Assembly: GCF_963259705.1 (NCBI RefSeq)
Contig: NC_081841.1
Location: 116,941,033 to 117,005,032 of the forward strand
From: Myotis daubentonii
Lineage: Eukaryota > Chordata > Mammalia > Chiroptera > Vespertilionidae
Length of the DNA stretch: 64,000 nt
Reading direction: 5' to 3'
Each line of letters opens with the position of its first letter. The stretch's first letter is position 1. The translations under genes and the position numbers were made by a program. Under the pieces are notes generated by a model, which ran no database searches, was not told where the DNA came from, and saw nothing but the letters and a program-made list of their open reading frames with translations. Below are positions 34,372-46,092 of the stretch, in pieces.

Positions 34372-35016
34372 TAGAGGCCTGGTGCATGTGTGGGGGCCAG
34401 CTGGTTTGCCCTGAAGGGTGTCCTGGATCAGGGTGGGGGTCCCCACTGGGGTGCCTGGCCAGCCTGCATGAGGGGATGATGGCTGTTTGCAGCTGGTCAC
34501 ACACCCTTCAGGGTGGGGGTCCCCACTGGGGTGCCTGGCCAGTCTGGGTGAGGGGCTGAGGGCTGTTTTCAGGCTGGCAGGTTACTGAAGCTCCAAACCG
34601 CTCCTTTTTTTCTTTTCTTTTTTATTCTGGGCCAGCTTTAGCTCTGAGGCTTGGCTCCAGCTCTTAGGCCTCAGCTGCTGAAAGCAGGTATCTGGTTTTT
34701 TTGGGTTCTATAATTGAAACACTGTTTCAACTCCAGCTCTGAGATCCCAGCTGGCTGAAAGCAGGTTTCTGGGGTTTTGTTTAGCTTCTATATTTGTAAC
34801 AATGTTACAAACTGCAAGCTCAGAGGCCAGCAGCGGCAGGCAGGGAACGTTGGAGTCTTCCGTCACTGAAGCAAGCAAGCCTCATGTTCGCTTCAAGCTG
34901 CCTGGCTTCCGGCTGCCATCTTGGCTGGCAGTTAATTTGCATATTGCCCTGATTAGCCAATGGGAAGGGTAGCAGAGGTACGGCTAATTACCATGTTTCT
35001 CTTTTATTAGATAGGA
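34372..35016 (-). mobile_element. Helitron 8: first unit of the composite
   Basis: The 5' end at 35016 is TCCTATCTAATAAAAGAGAA on minus. The 3' end at 34372 reads AGGCCTCTA, having lost the last G of CTAG. It holds a segment with AAGATGG-type sequence (antisense 'gccatcttggctggc' near 34913). Counterpart in opposite orientation: 38458-38998. Confidence 0.88.
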
Positions 35017-35563
35017 TAAGCAGGAATGGAATTGACACCTAGAAAGAGAACTTCTCAGCTTGCTAGCCAGAAATGACTGTGATTCAGCTGGGGGCTGCTG
35101 AGAGGCAATGTGTGTTGAAGAGGGACTCTGAGTTCATTTTTTCTGTTAAATAGATATTTCCACACCCTCACTGTAGCCCAGAAATAGGAAACTAGTATTA
35201 AGTAATACTGCAAACTCTCTTTTTGTTCTGTACAAGACACTGGGAGACATGATTTCTTTTTTTGAAAGAGAATATCTCAAAATTGGATAGTCTAAGCCTT
35301 GGGAATAATGTGGCAGGTTTAACATCCAAGGCTGACACTGCTGGGAAAGGTAGATTGAATGAGCTCCATTTTCCGTGCTTCTAAGTGTTTTGTCTTAGCC
35401 TGCTATTGCTTCATGTTTCCATTATGGCAGGTTTATAAAAATCCTCAAAAAGAAAAACTGATTTGCTTACCTAAACTACAATGCCCACTTAACCTCCCTT
35501 AGTCTCTAAGAGTTTTCCCTGGCTCTTAATGTAAAGATTGAAAAACATTATATAAAATGGTCT

Positions 35564-35581
35564 ATCATCTATCTATCTATC

Positions 35582-35636
<55 letters not shown>
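35564..35636 (+). repeat. (TCTA)n microsatellite
   Basis: About 16 tetranucleotide units with two TCATC interruptions. Confidence 0.95.
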
Positions 35637-35664
35637 ATCTTCTCTCCCAGCATATTGCTTTTGA

Positions 35665-35820
35665 AAACATTGTGGGGTAGTGGAAGGAGCACTGATTTAA
35701 GAGTCAAGATATCTGTGTTCAGGTCTAGTTCCAGGTAGAAGTGTTATGTAACTTTGGTCATTTAGCCTCTCAGGTTTTATTTCATCATCTGTAAAATAGA
35801 GTTGAATATGGGTAAGATTG
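35665..35820 (+). repeat. MIR SINE
   Basis: 'tagtggaaggagcactgatt', 'ttatgtaactttggtcattt' and 'tttcatcatctgtaaaatag' follow the MIR consensus in order, read from memory. Confidence 0.8.
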
Positions 35821-36994
35821 ATTGTGATTTTAAAATTCTGCAACTGCCAGCTGAAAAACTCTGCTATTCATTGTAAAACTAATGAGACAGGCCCATCAGT
35901 GAGCTGCTACTCAGGGGAACCATTTGAAGATTACATGGAGAGAGAGAAAGTAGAGATTGCAGGGTTGATAATTTCAGGCAAGAGGGATTCATAATTATCA
36001 TGGTCTTAGGGTAAAGAAAAAAATTCTAAGAAATTAGTCATGGAAGTTCCTGCCTCTGTCCAACACTTTTCTGGCCTTCAGTCTGCCCCTCTGCTGCTAA
36101 AAAGGCTGTTCTGGCAACTGAGCTATGGACCTGAGGAAACATGTTAAGTCTTGCTCATATGGAGGCCCACGTTTCTGATGTAATCAGATGCCAGGTGAAT
36201 TGTTAGTGAGACAAAAAGAAAAGGGATGAACTGAGCTAGCCTCTGGGGCTTAGTGCTACAGCAGGGCTGGAGTAGCATGTTCTTAGGAGATAATTCAAGT
36301 TGGAGAAAGCTGGGAAAGATGGTTAAGGAGAAAGAAAAGGAGCATAGAAATCTGCCTTCTAGAGCTCAGTAAACCAGCTCCTGTGTGATGAGAAGAAGCA
36401 ATGCTGATTTGTGAATAGGTGGAGAAAAAGGGTTGCAGTTGTCCAGCATCTTCAATCTAGTTATCACTAGCTTGGCCTGAATCTTACTGGATGCAACCTG
36501 CTAGTTATGACAGAGAGGGTCAGGGTGAGAACTAACTACCTGTTCAAGAGAGAAATATTTCATAATCTTCTCTTGCCCTCTCACAGGTTCTGATAGGCCA
36601 AACATTTGGCCTAATGAGAATGACTGATGAACTTGATGATGGTGCATGGGATGGGATGTGTATATACTTCTCTCCTAACCAGCCATTAACTTTTCAGGCT
36701 GTCATTCAGATTGGATAAGAAAAAGTTGGTGAGCAAGGAATGGAGAGAGCAGGATTCCTAGATATCTTGGCCTCCAGACTCGTTGACTGTCACTTGTAAT
36801 TGTATATAATTTTTGTGTTTCTTGTTCCATTTCCTCATGCTGTCTTAGTCTAAAGTCCATGTGGGAAGGGGAAAATGCCAAACCTCCTTGTATAGTTTCT
36901 TCAACTGTCCCAGCCATGTTGTATATAGATATCTCATGGTCTTTCTACTTAACCACCTTTTCCAGCTTTCTCCAACTTGAATTATATATATACA

Positions 36995-38457
36995 ATTTTG
37001 TAAATAATAACAATAATAATAGCAACATGATACTAAATAATGAATGGACTATGAGATCAAAGAAGTTATCAAAAATTACCTTAAGAAAAATAAAAACAAT
37101 CACACAACAACCTCAAACCTATGGGACACATCGAAAGCAGTCCTAAGAGTGAAATTCATAGCAATATAATGTACTCCAAGAAACAAGAAAAATCTCAAAT
37201 AAACAATATAATTTTATGCCTGAAGAAACTAGAAAAAGAACAACAAAGTCCAAATTGAGTATAAGAAAGAAAATAATAAAGATTAGAGCCAAACGTAAAT
37301 GGCATAGAGACTAAAAAAAAAAATACAAAAGATCAATGAAACCAAGAGCTGGTTCTTTGATAAGATAAACCAGATTGACCAACCTTTAACTACACTTATC
37401 AAGAACAAAAAAGGGAGTGGAGCCACATAAATAAAATCAGTAGGAGAGAGAAGTTACAACTGACTCCACAGAAATACAAAGGATTGTAAGAAAATCTTAC
37501 AAACTATATGCCCACATATTGAGCAATCTGGAAGAAATGGATAAATTCTTAGAAACATACAATCTTCCAAAACTGAATCAAAGAATCAGAAAATCTGAAT
37601 AGGTAGAAAACAACTAGTGAAATTGAAGAAATAATTTAAAAACTCCCAGCAAGCAAAAGTCCTGGACCATATAGCTTCACAGGTGAACTTCACCAAACAT
37701 TCAAAAAGAACATCTGTCCTTCTCAAAATATTCAAAAAATTTCAGAAAACCTCCCTAGCTCATCTTATGAGGCCAGCATTATCCTGATTCAGGTAAAGAC
37801 ACTACTAAGAAAGAAAACTATAGGCAAACATCCCAGATGAACATGCTACTAAAGATGCAAAAATCTTCAGCAAAATAGTAGCAAACATAGTCAGCAATAT
37901 ATTAAAAAGATCACACACCACTAACAAGTGGGGTTTATTCCTGTGATGCAAGGTTGTTACAATATCTGCAACTCAATTAACATGATACACCATACAAAAA
38001 AATAAAGGATAAAAATCACATGATCATATCAGTAGATGCAGAAATAGCTTTTGACAAAATCCAGCACCTATTTATGATTAAAACTCTTAGCAAATTGGGT
38101 ATGGGAACATGCCTCAACATAACAAAAGCCATATATGATAAACTCACAGCTAACATTATACTCAATGTGTTAAAAACAAAAATTATTTCCCTTAAAATCA
38201 GGAACAAGGAATGTCCACTTGCCTAGTCCTATTAAATATAGTACTAGATGTCCTAACCATAAGCAATTAACAAAAAAAGAGTAGTAAAAGGTATCCAAAT
38301 TGGAAAGGAACATGAAAGACTGTCATTATTTACAGATGACATAATACTGTATATAGAGAACCCTAAATATTCCACTGAAAAATTATTAGAACTGATAAAT
38401 GAACTCATTAAAGTAGCAGGATACAAAATTAATATTCAGAAATTGTTTGCATTTTTA
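36995..38457 (+). mobile_element. LINE-1 'E', first part (ORF2)
   Basis: Old LINE-1 beginning in the ORF2 region after the endonuclease and continuing through a diverged reverse transcriptase (FTDDIILYIENP near 38328). Stops are frequent. The composite Helitron interrupts it at 38457/38458; it resumes at 39819. Confidence 0.85.
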
Positions 38458-39818
38458 TCTACACTAATAAAAGAGAAACATGGTAATTGGTGTACGACCG
38501 CTACCCTTCCCATTGGCTAATCAGGGCAATATGCAAATTAACTGTCAGCCAAGATGGCGGCCGGCAGCCAGGCAGCTTGAAACTAACATGAGGCTTGCTT
38601 GCTTCAGTGATGGAGGACTCCAACGTTCCCCGCCTGCCGCTGCAGGCCTCTGAGCCTGTAGTTCCAAACATTGTAACAAATATAGATGCCCAGAAACCAG
38701 CTTTCAGCCAGCTGGGATCTCAGAGCTGGAGTTGATACAGAGTTTCGAGAACCGAAACAAACCAGATACCTGCTTTCAGGAGCGGAGGCCTAAGAGCTGG
38801 AGCCTCAGAACTAAAGCTGGCCCAGAATAAAAAAAGAAAAAGAAAAAAAGGAGCAGTTGGGAGCTTCAGTCCCAGCCTGAAAACAGCCCTCAGCCCCTCA
38901 CCCAGACTGGCCAGGCACCCCAGTGGGGACCCCCATCCTGATCCAGGACACCCTTCAGGGCAAACCAGCTGGCCCCCACTCATGCACCAGGCCTCTATTC
39001 TATATAGTAAAAGGGTAATATGCCTCCCAGCACTGGGATCAGCAGAGCTGAGAGGCCTCCTGGCACCAGGATCAGTGTGACAGGGGGCAGCGCCCAAACC
39101 CCCTGATTGCCCTGCGGCTCTGTGTATGACAGGGGGCAGGGCCACAACCTCCCTATCAGCCCTGCTGTGTTCGTGACAGGTGAAGGCGCCCCAACCCCCT
39201 GATCAGCCCTGCTCTGTGGGTGATAGAGGACGGCGCCCCAACCCCCTGATTGGCCCTGCTCTGTGGGTGATAGAGGGTGGTGCCCCAACCCCCTGATCCG
39301 CCCTGCTCTGTGTGTGACAGGGGGCGGTGTGCCAACTCCCCTATTGGCCCTACTCTGTGAGTGACAGGGGGAGCTCCCCAAATCCCTGATCGGCCCTGCT
39401 CTTTGCGTGACAGGGGGCAGCGCCCCAACCCCCTGATTGGCCCTGCTCTGTGCGTGACAGGGGGTGGTGCCACAACCTCCCCATGGACTCTGCCTTGAGT
39501 ATGACAGGGGGCGGTGCCCCAACGCCCCAATCGGCCCTACCCTGAGCGTGACTGAGGGTGGCATCGCAACCTCCGGATCTGCCCTGCTCTGTGCATGACA
39601 GGGGGCAGTGCCCCAACTCCCCAATCAGCCCTGCTCTGAGCCCAACCAGGGGCTGCACCTAGGGATTGGGCCTGCCCTCTGCCATCCAGGAGCAGGCCTA
39701 AGCCAACAGGTCGTTATCTCCCAAGGGGTCCCCGACTGCAAGAGGGCACAGGCCGGGCTGAGGGACCCCCCCCCCCCGCCCCCCCGAGTGCACAAATTTT
39801 TGTGCACCGGGCCTCTAG
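38458..39818 (+). mobile_element. Composite Helitron (two units moving as one)
   Basis: Starts TCTACACTAATAAAAGAGAA at 38458 and ends GTGCACAAATTTTTGTGCAC then CGGGCCTCTAG at 39818. The host LINE-1 reads GCATTTTTA before and TACACTAATAAAGAAC after, the exact A^T insertion expected of Helitrons. An internal junction at 38998/38999 shows a decayed unit-1 end (CCTCTAT) followed by a unit-2 start (TCTATATAGTAAAAGG). Unit 2 holds about 12-13 copies of the 47-base repeat (39057-39650). No Rep/helicase is encoded. The same unit order occurs at 33231-35016. Confidence 0.92.
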
Positions 39819-40054
39819 TACACTAATAAAGAACAATCACAAATGGAAACTACAAAACAAACAATTACATTTACAATTGCATCAAAAAATGAATAAAATA
39901 CCTAGGAATAAATTTAACTAAAGCGGTAAAAGACCTGTACTTAGAAAATTATAAGGCACTAAAAAAAAGAAATAAAGGGAGATACAAATAAATGGAAGCA
40001 TATACCATGGTCATGGATAGGAAGAATTATCATAATTAATATGTTCATATACCC

Positions 40055-40295
<241 letters not shown>

Positions 40296-41038
40296 ACAAA
40301 ATGTTCATATTACCCAAAACAATCTATAGATTCAACACAATTCCTATCAATCTACCAATGGCATATTTTGCAGAAGTAGAATACATAAATCCAAAAATTA
40401 ACATGGGACTAGACCAAAAAAATCTCTAATAGCTCAGCAATATTGAGAAAAAAATAACAAAGTTGGAAGGATCACGCTACCTGATATCAAACTATACTAC
40501 AAGTCCATAGTAGTCAAAACATCAAGGTACTAGAATAAAAACAGACATACAGATTAATGGCACAGAATAGAGAACCCAGAAATAAAACCATGCTTTCATC
40601 GTCAATATTTGACAAAAGTGGAAAGAACATACAATGGGGTAAAACAGTCTAGTTAATAAATTAGTACTGAGAAAATTGGACAGATACATGAAAAATATTA
40701 AACTAGTCCACCTTCTTGCACCATATACAAGAATAAACTCAAAATGGATTAAAGATTTAAATGTAAAACTCAAAACCATAAAACTCCTAAAGGAAAACAT
40801 AAGCAATAAAATCTCAGACATTTCTCATAGCAATATTTTTTTCTCATATATCTCCTCAGGCAAGGGAAACAAAATAAAAAATAAAAAAATGGGACTACAT
40901 CAAACTGAAAAGATTTTGCACAGCAAAGAAACCATCAATAAAACAAAAAGATAACCTACTAAGTGGAAGAAAATATTTGCCAATGATACATCTAATAAAG
41001 GGTTAATATGCAAAATTTATAAGGAACTCATACTACTT

Positions 41039-41040
<2 letters not shown>

Positions 41041-41093
<53 letters not shown>
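41041..41093 (+). repeat. (CA)n microsatellite
   Basis: About 26 CA units, then AAAC repeats. Confidence 0.95.
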
Positions 41094-41095
<2 letters not shown>

Positions 41096-41137
41096 CAAAC
41101 AAACAAACAAACAAAAAAAAAACCACAAAAAACAATA

Positions 41138-41350
41138 GCCCTGCCAGTGTGGCACAGTGATCGAGTGTCAGCTTATGAACCAGGAGGTCAGGGTTCGACC
41201 ACATGCACAGTGAGAGCAAATGCCTGGGTTTTGGGCTCGATCCTTAGTAGGGAGATACAAGAGGCAACCGATAGATGATTCTCTCCCATCATTGAAGTTT
41301 CTATCTCTCCCTCCCTCTCCATTCCTCTCTGAAATAAATAAAAAATAAAA
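41138..41350 (+). mobile_element. VES-type SINE
   Basis: 'ccctgccagtgtggcacagt' head, 'aggtcagggttcgacc' box B, and CT-rich body ending in CTCTGAAATAAATAAA. Confidence 0.87.
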
Positions 41351-41404
41351 GTATAACTTTAAAATGGGCAGAGAACCTGAATAGACACTTCCCCAAGATG
41401 ACCA

Positions 41405-41525
41405 ATCTATAGATATAAAAATCCAGCGACCATAACGCTGTAACGACCAGAACAACTGGTCACTATGACGCCCACTGCAGCCAGCAAACCTGCCCGATCG
41501 AGGGTGAGGAGGGCTAGAGAGAGAT
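41405..41525 (+). mobile_element. Helitron 5' fragment
   Basis: 'ctatagatataaaaatccag' then 'actggtcactatgacgccca' resembles the 5' part of HeliBat elements. The 3' end is absent. Confidence 0.5.
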
Positions 41526-43565
41526 TTTAAAGACATTGAAGATCAAGTGACCTCCACTGTCTGGATGAGACCAGGTCTTTCTGTGTGAGAATCATAAAAC
41601 AGAGAATGGTGGAGAGCTACAAAGAGGAAGTCATGAAGGGGAAAGAAAGAGAATTAAAAGGAGACAGAAAAAGAAATAAATCACATGCATGTTGCTATTC
41701 TCTGTTTCTGAATATTCAGATTATATAAATTGCAAAGGTAGTGACCCTATGCTGAGCTCAGAACAGCTAACCAGAAGAGCATCTGTGATGGTGCAAAAGT
41801 TTTCTCTGCAATGTCCAATGTGGCAACATTGGCACATAGAGTTGATGCCACTTGAAATGGGGCTAGTGTAACTGAGAGGCTGAATTTTAAATTCATTGAA
41901 ATGTAAGTAGGCTCATCTGGCCAGTGGATACTATGCTGGATAATGCAGCTCTAAAGATGTAATGATGAGGAAGGCATATTCCTTTCTCCCCTGGTTTTCC
42001 ATGCAAAGTCATCCACTGGGCTGGGCACATATACAAGATCCAGGATCTCTGTGATACCCTAGTGACATTAAAACAGTAAGGCCAACATCCAGGTTCTAGT
42101 GGAGATCCCATCAGAGGCCCACTTGAAAACAGAGTGAAGATCATGGCCCAGAAAAATGTGTGATAGACACAATTATAGCTGGAATAGCAGAGGGGAATAG
42201 AACACACACTTATGACCCCTGAATCTGGATGAGAGCCTGGGAAGAAACTTAATTCATCTAAGGCCCAATGGACCTGGTCACATGAGAAGGGGTTTTTTCC
42301 ACACATGAACAAGATCCCAGTCCAAGGGTGTATTTAGCAGATGTTGCCCAAGGCTGAACACTAGGGTGAGGAAACCTTATAGATGACACAATCATTGCCC
42401 TTGCAGGGCTTGCCCATGACCACGATTGCTGTTCCCACAAGTAGGAGGACACAGAGAGAGAGTCTGGGCCTGAGAATTCCAAGATACTTTCAGAGAAATT
42501 CAAACCAATGTCCTGCAGGTTATAAAGGGAGCAGCAAGGACCACCTGAACTCTAGGTTCTCTTCTCATCTCTCTAAGCTTGCCTGCAGTGGATCCTGTGC
42601 CCTCCCCACTTCCACTGCAACTAGAATGTGCTGAATCAGCTGCCCAAGCCCTTTCAACTGTTTAAATATGTTTCTGGGCCAACCTTTCGCCAACAGTGTC
42701 TAGACTAGGACTGGTTGTAAGGTGACTTCCAGAAGCAGGTGAAAAGTGGTCTCTATCCCATGAGATCGTGCATTGAAACCGAGAAAGAAATGACCTCAGA
42801 GCCTGTGAGTCTCCAACCCAACCCTGAGGATTTATTCAAAGAAACCCAAAACATTAATTTGAAAGAATATATGCACCCCTATATTCATTGCAGCCCAACC
42901 CTATAGTCCATCCATGCTGACCTGTTTCCTGGCCAGTCTGCATTGGAGAAATGGAGACCTGACTTCTCTTTTCTGCTTCTCACCAATCTCTGTTGGTTGA
43001 AATTGCTAGAGTCATGAAAGAAAGTGCATGGCATGTCACATGGGTAAATGGAGAAAACAAGAAATAAGGAAAGAAGCTCTACTCCAGACTTGTAGGGAGT
43101 CATCCTTGCGGTGGTCTTGCCAGCCATAGCAGTATATCCTGCCTCCATCCCACTCAGAAGGAGCACAAATACTGCTGTATGGACAAACAACCATGGTTGG
43201 GCTCAGGTGATAATGCTCTACTGATTCTCCTGATCTCAAAACTTTGGGACTTCTCCCCCTCACATGGCCTGGTGAACCTAGTGTCTTCCTTCTGCCCTCC
43301 TAAATTGTTTCCATCATAAGAGCCCGCCCTAGGCTCTGAGTACTCATCCATGGAGTCCACTGTGTAGCTGTCTCTTAATTCTTAGAGCCTCCCTATTGAT
43401 GTCATGAAACTATGATTTGGAGATGAAGGATTTCTAGGACAATCTGGTCATGAGAAAGAAGTTTCAGGGCTGAACAAGTGACATTTTCAGTCCAGCAGTC
43501 TAACTTTGTTTTGTGTGGGCAAATAAATTCCATTCAAATACAACTGTGAAAATTTTACATAAGTG
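41526..43565. other. Unassigned DNA between repeats
   Basis: No element ends or protein motifs are recognised. Several minus-strand open stretches exist (for example 41893-42312, 139 codons), without recognisable domains, splice logic or homologues known to me. Confidence 0.35.
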
Positions 43566-44534
43566 GAATAATGTTAAAATATGGGCAAGAGTTATGTCAG
43601 CATCACGGCAGCATGAGAGGACCCCCAAGTCTTTCCCCTTGATGTTACAAGTTGGACAGTTATAATTCAACAAAGAACTCCCTACTCAACATAAAACATG
43701 TATGAGAGATCCAAGCACTGAGAAATCTGAAGGTGGGCTATCAGAGCAACAGAGGACATGGAATGGGGAAGAACAAAGATGGGAGCAACAGACACAGTCC
43801 AGCACTCACCTGGCCCCAGCAATGCCATAGTGGTGAAAAGTCAGAGTACAACCCCAGTGGAATGTCCTGAGAAGTGGAGGCATCTAAAGTTCCTAGTGGC
43901 CGGTACACATTGAAGCTAAACCCAGAATCAGAAACAGGGGAGTAGGCAGATGGTGGTGGAAATCGACAGGCCACCATCACCGAACAGACAAAGCCACAAA
44001 GGCAGGAATCTATCCCCCTCCCTTTCCCATTGTTCTCTCATTATTGCAGCGCTCATTTGGCTGATCACAAAGGTGCAGAGGCAAATTTTCAGCCTGGGGG
44101 TCTGCATTCATGCAGTTAAACCCACTGGAAGAAGCAGAGCCATAGACAGGAGAGCCTATCTAACCACGACCATCACAACAAAGCCTGGTAGCATAAGTTG
44201 TAATGGTACAGAAAGCACAGGTTTCAGTTACAGAGAAGTGGCATAAGGAACACACAGGCCATAGCCCCATTATCTGCCTCATGAGCATAGTTCCCTGAAA
44301 CTGAGGCAACCAGGTAATAAAGAGGGCTCCCAACACCTTAGGGAGTACAGGACATTTCCCACAACCTAGGCAACACTATCCCAGAAGTCCTGAAAGTACA
44401 TCTAAGACAAAACAAAATCTTCTTCTATAGCACCACATTCAGGAAAACAAAAGAAAGACCTCTATTTATCAACCTGCTAAACAATAGAAACAAGTACCAA
44501 AAAAAAGGAAAAAAGAAAATTTTATTTCTTCAAA

Positions 44535-45770
44535 ATGCCCAGACAGAAAAATAACCTATCAAATAAGATGAATAACCAAAGTATCAAGGAAGTACAAAAA
44601 GAAAAGAAAATATCTCTTGAATATAAACTTAAAGACATGGAAGACTGTGATTTAAATGAAAGAGAATTGAAGATTGTAGTTCTGAAAAAACTCAATGATA
44701 CAACAAAATGAGTACTTAACCAAAGAAACTGAAACCATAAAAAAAAACCACAACAAATTCTGGAGCTGAAGAACTGAATAAATGGGATGAAGAATGAACT
44801 GTTGAGCTTAAGAAATAGACCAAACCAGATGGATAAAAGAATAAGTGATATTAAAGACAGAAATCTAGGAATGACCCAGATGGAAGAAGAGAGAGAATCT
44901 AGAGTGGGGAAAAAATGAAACAACTCTACAAGAACTGACTGCATTAGAAAGAAAAATATAAGCCCTAACTGGTTTGGCTCAATGGATAGAGTGTCAGCCT
45001 GGGGACTCAAGGGTCCCAGGTTTGATTCCGGGCAAGGGCATGTACCTTGGTTGCAGGTACATACCCAGTAGGGAGTGTGCAGGAGGCAGCTGATTGATGT
45101 TTCTCTCTCATCGATGTTTCTAACTCTCTATCCCTCTCCCTTCCTCTCTGTAAGAAATCAATAAAACATATTTAAAAAAAAGAAAGAAAGAAAAATATAA
45201 GAATAATGGGTATGCCAGAAGGAGAAGAGAAGGAGAAAGAAACAAAAGCTTATTCATACAAATAATCAACGAGAACTTCCCAAACCTACAGAAAGAACTG
45301 GACCCTCAAATCCAAGAAACCTAAGAACATCTTAGGCAGAAGGAAATCTGTAATATTTTCAACAATAAAGATAAATTTAAATAATAATAATAAATAAATA
45401 AATAAATAAATAAATAAAAAGGCCTTCTCCAAAACATTATATTAAAGCTGTCAGAAATTAAGGACAAAGAAGGAATTCTCAAGGCAACCAGGAGGGGCAT
45501 CAGATTTTTCAGCAGAAAACCTACAATCTAGGGGAAAGTAGAATGGAATATTCAAAATATTGAAGGAGAGAAATCACCAACCAAGAATAATATATTCAGC
45601 AAACATATACTCTAAGATATGAAGAAGAAAAAGTATATGTAAGAGAAATAATGGCTTTTCCAGACAAACAGAAATTGAGGGAACTAACAACCACAAGACC
45701 TGCATTTCAAGAAATGCTGAAAGTTTTTCTTTACCTGAAACATGAAAGGCAAAAGGATACAAAACTGTGA
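44535..45770 (+). pseudogene. ORF1 of LINE-1 F, decayed
   Basis: Begins ATGCCCAGACAGAAAAATAA and shows RRM remains (IRIMGMPEGEEKEKET near 45200) and the end (DKQKLRELTTTRPAFQEMLK, near 45660-45725). A SINE and indels break the frame. Confidence 0.75.
44962..45184 (+). mobile_element. VES SINE
   Basis: Head GCCCTAACTGGTTTGGCTCA; exact 16-base duplication AGAAAGAAAAATATAA at 44946-44961 and 45185-45200. Confidence 0.94.
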
Positions 45771-46092
45771 GGAAGATGATTAACAGACATAAGCACGAAA
45801 TTGTAATCCTTGTTCAGAATAAGGCATTAAACACTGAAATTCTTTTTTTTTTTAAAAAAAAAAGGTTAAATGAGGTAAAAGCATTTTAAAAAGACAATAG
45901 CTATTGCAATTTGGAAATAAACTCACAGCATAGAAAGTGATAATTTGTGATGACATGACAAAAACATAAAAGCAGGAGGGATGAATTTGCATAGGTGAAA
46001 GGAGAAAAGATATAATCAGAAGTAAAATGACTATTATACATATGAAAATTTTGTTTACATAAACCTAACATTAACCACAAAACAAAAGTCTA

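Larger units (their letters stand above)
35017..36990. other. Mostly non-repetitive intergenic DNA
   Basis: No supported gene. A (TCTA)n/(ATCT)n microsatellite lies at 35564-35636 and a MIR copy at 35665-35820. The rest gives no recognised motif. Confidence 0.45.

Noticed and set aside
33613..34374. Open frame of about 250 codons and overlapping long frames
   Set aside because: It is translation of the 47-bp minisatellite inside a Helitron; the period keeps several frames free of stops. The same holds for 38995-39624 and for the frames at 6304-6757.
38460..39830. 12-base direct repeat TACACTAATAAA at both edges of the Helitron, looking like a target duplication
   Set aside because: The Helitron start TCTACACTAATAAAAG happens to resemble the LINE-1 target TACACTAATAAAG. 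LINE-1 continuity shows a plain A^T insertion without duplication.
41893..42312. 139-codon minus-strand frame
   Set aside because: No domain, no splice or promoter context, composition like non-coding DNA; left as unassigned.
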